A DNA stretch of 64,000 nt from Variovorax sp. JS1663 (GTDB taxonomy: Bacteria; Pseudomonadota; Gammaproteobacteria; Burkholderiales; Burkholderiaceae_C), in contig NZ_LYMK01000013.1 in assembly GCF_002157355.1 (NCBI RefSeq), positions 1 through 64,000 of the forward strand. The letters run 5' to 3'. The notes beneath the pieces are model-generated. The model made no database searches and was not told the origin of the DNA. It saw only the letters and a list, made by a program, of their open reading frames with translations. Numbering within the stretch: the stretch's first letter is position 1; each line of letters starts with the position of its first letter. Of the stretch, positions 27,398-41,728 are shown piece after piece. The position numbers and the translations under genes were made by a program.

Positions 27398-28924
27398 ATG
27401 AATCCCTTTATCCGCCTCCATCCCGCCGACGACGTCGTCATCGCGCGCGGCCAGATCGTCGGCGGCACGCAGATCGAAGGCGTGACCACCCGCGGCCTGG
27501 TCCCGCCCGGCCACAAGGTCGCCGTGCGCGCCATCGCCCAGGGCGAGCCGGTGCGCCGCTACAACCAGATCATCGGCTTCGCCAGCCGGCCCATCGCGCC
27601 GGGCGAGCACGTGCACACGCACAACCTCGACATGGGCCCGGACAAGGGCCACTTCGAGCGCGACTACGCCTTCGGCGCCGACGTCAAGCCGGCGCCGGCG
27701 CCGCGCGAAGCGAGCTTCATGGGCATCGTGCGCGCCGACGGCCGCGTGGCCACGCGCAACTACATCGGCGTGCTGACCAGCGTGAACTGCTCGGCCACCG
27801 CGGCGCGCGCCATCGCCGACCACTTCTCGCGCCAGACCAATCCGGCGGCGCTGGCGGCCTACCCTCATGTCGACGGCGTGGTCGCCCTCACCCACGGCAC
27901 CGGCTGCGGCATGGACACCCAGGGCATGGGCATGCAGCTGCTGGAGCGCACCCTGACCGGCTATGCCACGCATGCCAACTTCGCGGCCGTGCTGGTGGTG
28001 GGCCTGGGCTGCGAGGCCAACCAGATCAACGCGTGGCTCGCGACCGGCAATCTGCGCGAGGGCGAGAACCTGCGCGTCTTCAACATCCAGGACACGGGCG
28101 GCACGCGCAAGACGGTGGAGAAGGGCATCGCGCTCATCCACGAGATGCTGCCGCGCGCCAATGCGGTGAAGCGCGAGCCCTGCAGCGCCGCGCACATCAC
28201 CATCGGCCTGCAGTGCGGCGGATCGGACGGCTATTCCGGCATCAGCGCCAACCCCGCGCTCGGCGCGGCGGTGGACCTGCTGGTGGCGCACGGCGGCACC
28301 GCCATCCTGTCGGAGACGCCCGAGGTCTACGGCGCCGAGCACCTGCTCACCCGCCGCGCGGTGCGGCGCGAGGTGGGCGAGAAGCTGGTCGAGCGCATCC
28401 GCTGGTGGGAGCACTACACCGCCATCAACGAAGGCGAGATGAACAACAACCCCTCGCCCGGCAACAAGGCCGGCGGGCTGACCACCATCCTCGAGAAGAG
28501 CCTGGGCGCGGTGGCCAAGGGCGGCACCAGCAACCTGGAGGCGGTGTACGAGTACGCCGAGCCGGTGCGCGCGCACGGCTTCGTCTACATGGACACGCCC
28601 GGCTACGACCCGGTGAGCGCCACCGGCCAGGTGGCGGGCGGCGCGAACATGATCTGCTTCACCACCGGCCGCGGCTCGGCCTACGGCTGCGCGCCCTCGC
28701 CCTCCCTGAAGCTCGCCACCAACTCCGCGCTGTGGCAGCGGCAGGAGGAAGACATGGACATCAACTGCGGCGAGATCGTCGAGGGCACCGTCTCCATCCA
28801 GGAGATGGGCCAGCGCATCTTCGAGCTGGTGCTGGCCACCGCCTCGGGCGCGCCGAGCAAGAGCGAGCAGCACGGCTATGGACAGAACGAATTCGTGCCG
28901 TGGCAGGTGGGTGCGGTCATGTGA
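27398..28924 (+). CDS. UxaA-family sugar-acid dehydratase (altronate/galactarate type)
   Basis: A 508-residue hydro-lyase. The N-terminal SAF domain (about 1-75) is followed by the long UxaA core. Cysteines in THGTGCGMD, GLGCEANQI and GLQCGGSDGYSG probably hold the Fe/S or Fe centre. NPSPGNKAGGLTTILEKSLGAVAKGG is a family signature. The enzyme would remove water from an aldonate or aldarate to give a 2-keto-3-deoxy acid, feeding the SDR and hydrolase of the other arm. Sulfolactate sulfo-lyase (SuyAB) is a relative, but that is split in two and its partner genes are absent. Nineteen bases separate it from dctM. Confidence 0.85.
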   Translation: MNPFIRLHPADDVVIARGQIVGGTQIEGVTTRGLVPPGHKVAVRAIAQGEPVRRYNQIIGFASRPIAPGEHVHTHNLDMGPDKGHFERDYAFGADVKPAPAPREASFMGIVRADGRVATRNYIGVLTSVNCSATAARAIADHFSRQTNPAALAAYPHVDGVVALTHGTGCGMDTQGMGMQLLERTLTGYATHANFAAVLVVGLGCEANQINAWLATGNLREGENLRVFNIQDTGGTRKTVEKGIALIHEMLPRANAVKREPCSAAHITIGLQCGGSDGYSGISANPALGAAVDLLVAHGGTAILSETPEVYGAEHLLTRRAVRREVGEKLVERIRWWEHYTAINEGEMNNNPSPGNKAGGLTTILEKSLGAVAKGGTSNLEAVYEYAEPVRAHGFVYMDTPGYDPVSATGQVAGGANMICFTTGRGSAYGCAPSPSLKLATNSALWQRQEEDMDINCGEIVEGTVSIQEMGQRIFELVLATASGAPSKSEQHGYGQNEFVPWQVGAVM

Positions 28925-28956
28925 GCGGCGGCCGATTCCCAAGTCAGGAAGCTCTT

Positions 28957-30015
28957 ATGCCCCAGACCATCCAAGCCAGTACCCTCCGCGCCCAGGTCGC
29001 CGCCATCATCGCCGGCACCGGCAGCACCCCGGCCGAAGCCGAACAGGTCGCCGACAACCTGGTGCTCGCCAACCTCAGCGGCCATGATTCGCACGGCGTC
29101 GGCATGGTGCCGCGCTACGTCGACGCCGCGGCCGAGGGCGGCCTCAAGCCCAACGCCGCCGTCAAGACCAACCTCGACACCGGCCCCATGCTGGCGCTCG
29201 ACGGCCAGCGCGGCTATGGCCAGATCGTCGGCGTGCAGGCGATGGAGATGGCCATCGAGCGCGCGAAGCAGCACGGCACCTGTGTGCTCTCGCTGGCCAA
29301 TGCGCATCACCTCGGCCGCATCGGACACCTCGCCGAGATGGCGACGGCGCAGGGGCTGGTGTCGATGCACTTCGTCAACGTGCTCTCGCGCCCGGTGGTC
29401 GCACCATGGGGCGGGGGCGACGGGCGCTTCGGCACCAACCCGTGCTGCATAGGCATCCCGATTCAGGGTGAAGATCCCTTCGTGCTGGATTACGCCACCA
29501 GCCGGGTCGCCCAGGGCAAGATGCGCGTGGCCCACAACAAGGGCGAGCGCGTGCCGCCCGGCTACCTGATCGACGAGCACGGCGCGCCCACCGACGACCC
29601 CGGCGTCGTGGTGGTTCCGCAGAGCAATGGCCTGTTCGGCGCGCTGATGACCTTCGGCGAGCACAAGGGCTACGGCATGGCGGTGGCCTGCGAGCTGCTG
29701 GGCGGCGCGCTCACCGGCGGCGGCACCTGGCACCGGCCGGCCGACACCGCGCGCACCGTGCTCAACGGCATGCTGGCCATCGTGATCGACCCGGCGAAGC
29801 TGGGTACGCAGGCCAGCTTCGAGCAGGAAGCACGCGCCTTCGTCGACTGGCTGCGCCAGAGCCCGCCCGGCCAGGGCTTCGAGGGCGTGCTGATCGCCGG
29901 CGAGCCCGAGCGCAAGGCGCGCGCGGCGCGGGAGCGAGAGGGCATCTGGATCGATGACGCGACCTGGGGCGAGATCGTCGCGGCGGGGGCCAAGGTGGGC
30001 GTCGACGTCCGCTGA
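28957..30015 (+). CDS. LDH2-family NAD(P)-dependent malate/L-lactate dehydrogenase-like enzyme
   Basis: A 352-residue oxidoreductase of the YiaK/YlbC (LDH2) family, which has its own fold and acts on 2-hydroxy acids. HDSHGVGMVPRYVD, NAHHLGRIGHLAEMA and FGTNPCCIGIP are family boxes and the histidines form the catalytic site. AGGAAG lies before the ATG. As the last gene of the plus-strand operon it may oxidise the lactate released by the FAH hydrolase, or reduce a keto-sugar acid. Both are inference. Confidence 0.88.
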   Translation: MPQTIQASTLRAQVAAIIAGTGSTPAEAEQVADNLVLANLSGHDSHGVGMVPRYVDAAAEGGLKPNAAVKTNLDTGPMLALDGQRGYGQIVGVQAMEMAIERAKQHGTCVLSLANAHHLGRIGHLAEMATAQGLVSMHFVNVLSRPVVAPWGGGDGRFGTNPCCIGIPIQGEDPFVLDYATSRVAQGKMRVAHNKGERVPPGYLIDEHGAPTDDPGVVVVPQSNGLFGALMTFGEHKGYGMAVACELLGGALTGGGTWHRPADTARTVLNGMLAIVIDPAKLGTQASFEQEARAFVDWLRQSPPGQGFEGVLIAGEPERKARAAREREGIWIDDATWGEIVAAGAKVGVDVR

Positions 30016-30036
30016 CGGAAGCCCGGGGCGCGCCAA

Positions 30037-30064
30037 GGTGCATCCCGCAAATGGATGATGCACC
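30037..30064. terminator. Hairpin between convergent genes
   Basis: GGTGCATC (30037-30044) pairs exactly with GATGCACC (30057-30064) around twelve bases, in the 70-base gap between the LDH2-type gene and the convergent histidine kinase gene. No T-run is present. Confidence 0.45.
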
Positions 30065-30085
30065 GTCGGCCCGGCGGTCGGCGCA

Positions 30086-31620
<1,535 letters not shown>

Positions 31621-31624
<4 letters not shown>

Positions 31625-33129
31625 GATGGTGGCCGCACTCCGTCGACCGGCACCGGAACACCCGTGAGGATGCCCCGGAAGTGGCGCAGCGGCTCCCCGA
31701 TCCGGATGCCCTCGCGGCCCAGCGAGAAGGAGCGGATGGTGCGCTCGTGCGCGCCGCCGCGCTTCTTGAGCACCGAGATCGCCTGCCGCACCTCGCCGTC
31801 GACCTCGTAGTAGCGAAGCAGCACCACCGAGTCGGCGAGGTAGCTGGCATCGACCGGCGTCTGCATGTGCATGCCGATCAGCCCATGCTGCGCGCCCACC
31901 AGCATGGTGGCCACGCCGCACTGCCCCAGGTAGGTCAGCAGCTCGTGCAGCTGGATGATGAGGAAGCGCTCGTCCGGCATGGCATGCAGGTAGCCGTTGA
32001 GGCTGTCGATCACCACCACCGACGCGTGGTGCCCGCCGACCTGCTCGCGGATCTCGTCGATGAATTCGCCGGGCGACAGCTCCGCCGGGTCGATCTGCCG
32101 GACGTGCAGGCGACCGGACTCGATGAAGGGCCCCAGGTCCATGCCCATCCCCTCGCAGCGGGTGCGCAGCGTGCTCACGCTCTCGTCGAAGATGAAGAGC
32201 GCCGCGCGCTCGCCGCGCCGCGCCGCCGCGAGCGCGAACTGCACCGCCACCGTGGACTTGCCGGTGCCCGGCGCGCCAACGAACAGCGTGCTGGTGCCTT
32301 TCTCGATGCCCCCGCCGAGCAGATCGTCGAGCGGCGCCAGGCCGCTGGGAATGCGCGTCTGCAACAGGGGCGGCGTGTGCTCCGAGGCCACCAGCCGCGG
32401 GTACACCTGCAGGCCGCCGCGCACGATCTTGTAGTCGTGGTAGCCGCCGCGGAACTCCTGGCCGCGGTACTTGGTGACCACCACGCGGCGCCGCGACGCG
32501 CCGTAGTCCGGGTGCAGCTGCTCCAGCCGGATCACGGCATGGGCGATGCTCTGCACCTGCAGGTCCTGGTCGGTGGCGGTGAGATCGTCCAGCAGCAGCA
32601 CCGTGCACAGCCGGCCGGTGAAGAACTGCTTGAGCGCCAGGATCTGCCGCCGGTAGCGCAGCGAGCCACCGGCCAGCAGGCGCAGCTCCGAGAGCGAATC
32701 GAACACCACGCGGCTGGGCTTGATCCTCTCGACATCGGCCAGCATGCGCAGCGTGGTCTCGCCGAGCTCGACCTCGGAGGGGTGGAACATCGTGTACTGA
32801 TCGTCCGGCGCCAGCGCGTCCTGCGCGGGCAGCATCTCGCGCACCTCGATGCCGTCCAGGCTCCAGCCGTGCGACGCAGCCACCCCGCGCAGCTCGTCCG
32901 CCGTTTCGGACAGGGTGACGTACAGCACCGATTCGCCCTGCGCCGCGCCCTCGCGCAGGTACTGCATCGCCACCGTGGTCTTGCCCGCGCCCGGTGCGCC
33001 TTCCAGCAGATACAAGCGGTGCGCCGTGAGGCCGCCGCCGAGCACGTCGTCGAGGCCAGGGACGCCCATCCTCAACAAGCCGGGCTTCTGGTCGTCGCGG
33101 CCGCCCGCGGCCGGGAAGCTTGCATTCAT
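31621..33129 (-). CDS. KaiC-like double-domain RecA-fold ATPase
   Basis: A 502-residue protein with two KaiC-type ATPase domains. Walker A motifs are GAPGAGKTT (44-52) and GAPGTGKST (285-293). GVPGLDDVLGGGL and GLAPLDDLLGGGI mark the start of each domain. VVFDSLSELR and VVVIDSLNGYLHA are the Walker B strands. No kaiA or kaiB is present, so a cyanobacterial-style clock is not supported. The downstream coupled hybrid kinase suggests an ATP- or redox-linked signalling role. Confidence 0.88.
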
Positions 33130-33247
33130 GTCCGTGGTTCCCTCAAAAACTGTTCATCGAAGAGCAGCCGGGTCTCAATCTACCGTCCGGGGGGCCGCTG
33201 GCTTGTAGGGGGCGACCCCGACTTGCGTGCCCGCCTTTCTCGTCTTC

Positions 33248-33268
33248 CCGGGGGATGACACCCCCCGG
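33248..33268. other. GC-rich hairpin in the gap between the KaiC-like gene and the lipoprotein gene
   Basis: CCGGGGG (33248-33254) pairs with CCCCCGG (33262-33268) around seven bases. The gap runs from 33130 to 33327 and holds the divergent promoters, but no box was clear enough to call. Confidence 0.3.
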
Positions 33269-33327
33269 CGCGGTCGGGCCCAATGCACCCGTGCGGCCAC
33301 CCTCGGCCGCCTGTCAGGGAGCACGTC

Positions 33328-33648
33328 ATGAAGCCATCTTCCGCTGTCACCAGCCTCGCCCTCGCCTGCGCACTGCTGGCCGCCTGCCAGCCGCAGCCGG
33401 GCATCCTCTACACCACCAACGGCGCCGACTTCGACACCATGAGCCTCACCGACGCCGAGGGCGACTGCGAGGGCCGCGGCCGCGTGGCCTACCTCACCTG
33501 GTGGGGCCAGCGGGCCCAGCAGGGCTGCTGGATGCGCGAGCGCGGCGAGATCGTCGGGCGCTTTCCCGGCGCGCAAGAGCGGCGCGTGCCCGTGGGCGAG
33601 TTCCAGCGGACCGAGCTGGCCGCGTACCGGGGCGAGACGCTCGACTGA
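33328..33648 (+). CDS. Small putative lipoprotein of unknown function
   Basis: A 106-residue protein with a lipoprotein signal (hydrophobic stretch then LLAAC, cysteine at residue 20). The mature part is small and polar, with two further cysteines (GDCEGRG, QGCWMRE) that could form a disulfide. No known domain was recognised. It stands alone, 70 bases before the PAP2 gene on the same strand, and may share its transcript. Confidence 0.7.
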   Translation: MKPSSAVTSLALACALLAACQPQPGILYTTNGADFDTMSLTDAEGDCEGRGRVAYLTWWGQRAQQGCWMRERGEIVGRFPGAQERRVPVGEFQRTELAAYRGETLD

Positions 33649-33718
33649 ATCCGGTTTTTCCGGCCGGAGGGCCGTACCATCGGCGTTTCGCTCCGGGCCT
33701 GGCGGCCCGCAACGATCC

Positions 33719-34510
33719 GTGACGACCAAGCCCTCCTCCCGCCACGCCGCCCCGCATGAACAGGCGCCCGCGAGGCGCCACTCCTCGCTGCGTGCCGTGC
33801 TGGCCCGGCTCGCCCCGCGCAACATCGAGACCCTGCGCTCGCTGGTCGCACCGCTGCTGGCGGGACTGGGCGTGGTGCTGTCGCTGCTGCTCTTCGCGCT
33901 GGTGGCCAGCGAGGTCTTCGAGGGCGACACCCGCGGCCTCGACACCCTGCTGCTGCAGGCGGCCCAGCGCTACCGCGTGGCGCATCCGCGCTTCGGCGAG
34001 GTCATGCGCGACTTGAGCGGGCTGGGCAGCACCGTGGTGCTGAGCCTGCTCGTGATCGCCGCCATGGTCTACCTCGCGCTGCTGTCGGCGCGCCGCACCG
34101 CGCTGCTGGTGGCCGCCTCCATCGTGAGCGGCGCCGCGCTGATCCACCTGCTGCTCAAGCCCGCCTTCGGGCGCCTGCGCCCCGACCTCGCCTTCGCCGA
34201 CCACGCAGCCTGGGGCATGAGCTTCCCGAGCGGGCACGCCAGCATGTCGGCGATCGTCTTCCTCACCCTGGGCGCACTGGTCGCCGACACCCGCAGCCGC
34301 TGGGCCGAGCGCGTCTTCATCCTGTCGATGGCGGCCGCGGCAGCCTTCCTGGTGGGCGTGAGCCGCGTGGCGCTGGGCGTGCACTGGGCCACCGACGTGC
34401 TGGCCGGCTGGGCGCTGGGCGCGGCATGGGCCACCGGCTGGCTGCTGGTGGCGCACCGGGTGATGCGCGCCGAGATGACGGATGCGGGGGAAGGCCGGCG
34501 GCGCCCGTAG
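33719..34510 (+). CDS. PAP2-superfamily membrane phosphatase
   Basis: A 263-residue integral-membrane lipid phosphatase. The three phosphatase motifs are complete: KPAFGRLRPD (K-x6-RP), SFPSGHASMS (PSGH) and SRVALGVHWATD (SR-x5-H-x3-D). Five to six membrane helices surround them. The start is a GTG at 33719. A basic N-terminal tail precedes the first helix. It likely acts on undecaprenyl-pyrophosphate or phosphatidate at the periplasmic face; the substrate cannot be fixed. Confidence 0.9.
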   Translation: MTTKPSSRHAAPHEQAPARRHSSLRAVLARLAPRNIETLRSLVAPLLAGLGVVLSLLLFALVASEVFEGDTRGLDTLLLQAAQRYRVAHPRFGEVMRDLSGLGSTVVLSLLVIAAMVYLALLSARRTALLVAASIVSGAALIHLLLKPAFGRLRPDLAFADHAAWGMSFPSGHASMSAIVFLTLGALVADTRSRWAERVFILSMAAAAAFLVGVSRVALGVHWATDVLAGWALGAAWATGWLLVAHRVMRAEMTDAGEGRRRP

Positions 34511-34620
34511 CCGCGGCGCGGGGCGGCCCTGGCGGGGCGCGCGTGTTGCGGCCTTTTCCGACAGGCAGGCCACCCGATGTCGGGCATCCTTCATCGGTTT
34601 TGCTCGCTCCACCCCACTTC

Positions 34621-38073
<3,453 letters not shown>

Positions 38074-38108
38074 GTGCCGCACGGCCGCCCGAAGGCGAAG
38101 GTACTTCA

Positions 38109-38954
38109 ATGAGTGCCACCCCGCCGCCGATGCAGCCGCCCAGTGACAGCGACATCGAGCTGCGCCTGCTGATGGAGGCGATCTACCTCAAGTACAGCTA
38201 CGACTTCCGCGACTACACCGGCTCCTCGCAGAAGCGGCGCGTGCTGCATGCCCTGCGCCAGCTCGGCCTGCCCACCATCTCGGCCCTGCAGGAGCGCGTG
38301 CTGCGCGAGCCGCAGCTCTTCAGCCAGCTCCTGCAGTTCCTCACCATCCCGGTCAGCGAGATGTTCCGCGACCCGGCCTACTTCCTCGCCCTGCGCCACC
38401 AGGTCGTGCCCCTGCTGCATACCTACCCCACCATCAAGGTCTGGATCGCGGGCTGCAGCACCGGCGAGGAGGTGTTCTCGCTGGCCATCCTGCTGCGCGA
38501 GGAGGGGCTGCTGTCGCGCACCCAGATCTATGCCACCGACATCAACCCCGTCTCGCTGGAGAAGGCACGGCAGGGCATCTTTCCGCTGGAATCGGTGCGG
38601 CGCTACACCGCCAACTACCAGCGTGCCGGCGGCACGCGCGCCTTCTCCGACTACTACACCGCCGCCTACGAGGCAGCCCGCTTCGACCTTTCGCTGTGCG
38701 CCGACGTCATCTTTGCCGACCACAGCCTGGCCACCGACAGCGTGTTCGCCGAGACGCAGCTCGTCTCCTGCCGCAACGTCCTGATCTACTTCAACCGGCA
38801 GCTGCAGGACCGGGCGCTCGGCCTCTTCCACGAGTCGCTGTGCCACCGCGGCTTCCTCGGCCTGGGCAACAAGGAGAGCATCGACTTCTCCGCCTATGCC
38901 GGCCGCTTCGACGTGCTCTCGCGCGCCGAGCGCATCTTCCGCAAGGCCACATGA
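38109..38954 (+). CDS. cheR: CheR-type protein-glutamate methyltransferase
   Basis: A 281-residue SAM-dependent methyltransferase. An N-terminal helical domain (SQKRRVLHALRQLG) precedes the catalytic domain with VWIAGCSTGEEVFSLAILL (SAM site), TDINPVSLEKARQGIF and SCRNVLIYF. No TPR or PAS extension is fused. It overlaps cheB by four bases and follows the hybrid kinase by 35 bases, forming a signalling operon. Confidence 0.92.
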   Translation: MSATPPPMQPPSDSDIELRLLMEAIYLKYSYDFRDYTGSSQKRRVLHALRQLGLPTISALQERVLREPQLFSQLLQFLTIPVSEMFRDPAYFLALRHQVVPLLHTYPTIKVWIAGCSTGEEVFSLAILLREEGLLSRTQIYATDINPVSLEKARQGIFPLESVRRYTANYQRAGGTRAFSDYYTAAYEAARFDLSLCADVIFADHSLATDSVFAETQLVSCRNVLIYFNRQLQDRALGLFHESLCHRGFLGLGNKESIDFSAYAGRFDVLSRAERIFRKAT

Positions 38955-39559
38955 AGCGCGACGCCGGTCCCCGCATCCGCCGCGTCGACGCCGCGGTCAT
39001 CGGCGCCTCCGCCGGCGGCGTCGAGGCACTGGGCCTGCTCTTCGCGGAATTGCCGGCGCAATGGCGCCTGCCGCTGGTCGTGGTGCTCCACCTGCCCGAG
39101 GCGCACGAGAGCCGCCTGCCCGAGGTGTTCAGCCAGCGGCTGCCCTTCGCCGTGCGCGAGGCGCAGGACAAGGCGCCGGTGGCGCCCGCCTGCCTCTATT
39201 TCGCGCCGCCGGGCTACCACCTTTCCATCGAGCGCGACCGCAGCTTCTCGCTCAGCTGCGAGCCGCCGGTGCTGTTCTCGCGCCCATCCATCGACGTGCT
39301 GATGAGCTCCGCCGCCGACGCCTACGGCCCGGCCCTGGCCGGCCTGCTGCTCACCGGCGCCAACGAGGACGGTGCCGAGGGACTGCACGACATCCACCGC
39401 GCCGGCGGCCTCAGCGCCGTGCAGGACCCGGCCGAGGCCCAGGTTCCCACCATGCCCGAGGCCGCCATCGCCCGCCACGCACCCGACTTCGTTCTTCCCC
39501 TGCGCGAGCTTCGCGCCCTGCTGCTGAAACTGGATGCCGCCCACCACCATGCCCCATGA
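38951..39559 (+). CDS. cheB: CheB-type methylesterase, catalytic domain only
   Basis: A 202-residue stand-alone CheB esterase domain. The catalytic triad is seen as S in GASAGG, H in VLHLPE and D in LTGANEDGAEG. The usual N-terminal receiver is absent, so its activity would not be set by direct phosphorylation and may depend on docking to one of the neighbouring receivers. It overlaps cheR at the start and the next kinase gene at the end. Confidence 0.9.
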   Translation: MKRDAGPRIRRVDAAVIGASAGGVEALGLLFAELPAQWRLPLVVVLHLPEAHESRLPEVFSQRLPFAVREAQDKAPVAPACLYFAPPGYHLSIERDRSFSLSCEPPVLFSRPSIDVLMSSAADAYGPALAGLLLTGANEDGAEGLHDIHRAGGLSAVQDPAEAQVPTMPEAAIARHAPDFVLPLRELRALLLKLDAAHHHAP

Positions 39560-40772
39560 AGTCCTGAGCAAGCTGCTGCTGGTCGACGACCTGCCCGAGA
39601 ACCTCTTCGCGCTGGAAGCCCTGGTGCGCGGCGAGGGGCGGCAGGTCTTCCAGGCCGGCTCCGCCGAACAGGCCTTGGGGCTGCTGCTCGAGCACGAGTT
39701 CGCGCTCGCCCTCATCGACGTGCAGATGCCCGGCATGAACGGCTTCGAGCTGGCCGAGATGATGCGCGGCACCGAGCGCACCCGGCACATTCCCCTCATC
39801 TTCGTCAGCGCCGCCGGGCGCGAGATGAACTACGCCTTCAAGGGCTACGAGAGCGGTGCCGTCGACTTCCTGCAAAAGCCGCTGGACACCCTTGCCGTGC
39901 GCAGCAAGGTCAGCGTCTTCGTCGACCTGTACCGCCACCGCAAGGCCCTCGACCGCGAGGTGGAGGCCCTGGCCGCCGCGCACCGCCAGCAGGAAGACCT
40001 GGTGCAGGAGCTGCGCAGCGCGCAGGCCGAGCTGGAGCGCGCCGTACGCATGCGCGACGACTTCATGTCCATGGTCTCGCACGAACTGCGCACGCCGCTG
40101 CACACGCTCTACCTGGAGGCCCAGGTCCGCAAGCTGCACCTGGACCGCGGCAACCTCGCCACCTTCGCCCCCGACCGCCTGGCGGCCATGGTCGCGCGCG
40201 ACCAGCACCAGATCCGCAACATGGTGCGCCTGATCGACGACATGCTCGACGTCACGCGCCTGCGCCGCGGCGCCCTGTCGATCCAGCTCAAACCCGCCGA
40301 CCTGGCCGACCTGGCCCGCCGCGTCGTCGACGGCATGGCGCAACAGGCGGAGGCGGCCAACGCCCAGATCAGCCTGCACGTGCTGCCGGGCGAGGACGCG
40401 CACATCGAGGGCGTGTGGGATGCCTTCCGCATCGAGCAGGTGCTGACCAACCTGCTGACCAACGCCATGCGCTACGGCGGGGGTGGGCTGATCGAGGTGA
40501 GCGTGGAGGCGCGTGAAGGCGTGGCCGAGCTCAGCGTGCGCGACCGCGGCCCCGGCATCGCGCCGGAGGACCACGAGCGCATCTTCGAGCAGTTCGAGCG
40601 CAGCGCCGATGGGCGGCAGCACGCGGCAGGGCTGGGACTCGGGCTGTTCATCACGCGCGAGATCGTGCGGCGGCACGGCGGGGATGTGACGGTGGAAAGT
40701 GCGCTTGGCGAGGGGGCGCTGTTCCGGGTGCGTCTGCCGCTGGCGCCGCCGCGCGCGGCGGCCTCCATATAG
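39549..40772 (+). CDS. Receiver-histidine kinase
   Basis: A 407-residue protein with an N-terminal receiver (LLVDDLPENLFALEAL; aspartate in LIDVQMPGMNG; lysine in FLQKPLD), a coiled coil, the phosphoacceptor box SMVSHELRTPLHTLYLEAQ and an ATPase domain (LLTNAMRYGGGG; GLGLGLFITREIVRRHGG). The ATG at 39549 gives MPHEVLSK; an ATG 15 bases earlier is possible. It ends the operon and overlaps cheB by eleven bases. It may receive phosphate from the upstream three-receiver kinase. Confidence 0.9.
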   Translation: MPHEVLSKLLLVDDLPENLFALEALVRGEGRQVFQAGSAEQALGLLLEHEFALALIDVQMPGMNGFELAEMMRGTERTRHIPLIFVSAAGREMNYAFKGYESGAVDFLQKPLDTLAVRSKVSVFVDLYRHRKALDREVEALAAAHRQQEDLVQELRSAQAELERAVRMRDDFMSMVSHELRTPLHTLYLEAQVRKLHLDRGNLATFAPDRLAAMVARDQHQIRNMVRLIDDMLDVTRLRRGALSIQLKPADLADLARRVVDGMAQQAEAANAQISLHVLPGEDAHIEGVWDAFRIEQVLTNLLTNAMRYGGGGLIEVSVEAREGVAELSVRDRGPGIAPEDHERIFEQFERSADGRQHAAGLGLGLFITREIVRRHGGDVTVESALGEGALFRVRLPLAPPRAAASI

Positions 40773-40834
40773 CACCCCCGTGTGCTGCGGGCAGCCTGGT
40801 GTCCTGCCCCGTTGATTCGTCCGCATGGGCGGGT

Positions 40835-40850
40835 GATCCTTTCAAGGATC
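40835..40850. terminator. Perfect palindrome downstream of the signalling operon
   Basis: GATCCTT (40835-40841) pairs with AAGGATC (40844-40850), 62 bases after the receiver-kinase stop. It may be a weak terminator or a regulator site. The rest of 40773-40900 shows nothing I can name. Confidence 0.3.
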
Positions 40851-40900
40851 GGCGTGGCATGCGGAACCCTTTCGTTCTGGCAAGCAGGGTCGAAGTCCAA

Positions 40901-41175
40901 CTACCGCCAGACCCCGAGGGTCTCCAGCTGCTGCCGTGAAGTCAAGGCGGCCCAGCTGGTGGCGCCGGACGCCGGTGCCATGGAGGCCATGGCGTTGATG
41001 CGCCCGTCACGCCCGGCCACGGTGTCCTGGATGAGGAGGACGGGCGCTGCGCCTGCGCCGGGGAGTTGGTGGCTCAGTTGGTAGTCGCCGAGGGCGCCGC
41101 GCAGATGGACGAGGTCCAGGCCCTGCCCTCCGTCCAGGGTGTCTTCTCCGCCACCGAAGGCGAGCGTGGGGAATT
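40901..41175 (-). pseudogene. 3' remnant of an RTX/hemolysin-type calcium-binding repeat protein
   Basis: The minus strand encodes FGGGEDTLDGGQGLDLVHLRG followed by a stretch with LGDYQLSH and IQDTVAGRDG, ending at a stop at 40901. The glycine-aspartate nonapeptide and the following YxL-DTVAGRDG segment are typical of the C-terminal part of RTX proteins. Upstream the frame turns into non-protein-like arginine-rich sequence and no start is evident. It is therefore read as a decayed fragment about 90 codons long. Confidence 0.5.
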
Positions 41176-41235
41176 CGTGTCGACGGCGCGATCTGCGTTG
41201 CGGCCAACGACGCAAGCCACAAGCACCCGAAGGCA

Positions 41236-41574
41236 CTAGCGCGGCGGCGTCTCCGCCTTGGCACTGCGCACGCCCGCGATCTGGCCGCGGACGACCTTCC
41301 AGAAGTTCCGGCTGTCGTCGAGCAGCCGCCATGCGTTGGAGCGATGCGCGAGCACGCCCACCTCGGGCAGCGCCTCGCGCAGGTTCTTCAGCCCGAGCAG
41401 CTTCGTGTACTTGCGCACGGTCGCCGGGCTGTGGATCAGCAGGATGACGCGCCAGCCGTAGTGGCGGCCGATCATGAGCATGCCGATGGCGCTCTCGAGA
41501 TCGTTGAGCTCACCCTGGAAGCCGTCGATCGCGCGGTCTACCAAGGAAATGATCTGATCGTCGGTCATCGCCAC
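41236..41574 (-). CDS. Conserved hypothetical protein
   Basis: A 112-residue protein, predicted soluble and mostly helical, beginning MAMTDDQIISLVDRAIDGF and containing GWRVILLIHSPATVRKYTKLLG. A strong ribosome site AGGAGG lies six bases before a GTG at 41574, which decides the start over the ATG at 41568. I recognise it as a Burkholderiales hypothetical but know no function. Its neighbours on both sides are gene remnants, so it is an intact island within a decayed stretch. Confidence 0.65.
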   Translation of the reverse strand: MAMTDDQIISLVDRAIDGFQGELNDLESAIGMLMIGRHYGWRVILLIHSPATVRKYTKLLGLKNLREALPEVGVLAHRSNAWRLLDDSRNFWKVVRGQIAGVRSAKAETPPR

Positions 41575-41728
41575 GAAAGGCCTCCTGCTTGGGCGCCGGA
41601 TGTTAACGCACGGGGATGGCAGCGATGGCCGCGCGACGGAGCGATTCCTCAGGCGGCGGGGCGGCCATCGCGGGCTGCGCGCTTGCGGCCGTTGACCATG
41701 GCGCCGACCAGGTTCTCGCGGTGGCGCC

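Noticed and set aside
27398-28924. Sulfolactate sulfo-lyase (SuyAB)
   Set aside because: That enzyme is encoded by two genes; here the SAF and core parts are fused and the neighbours fit sugar-acid breakdown better.
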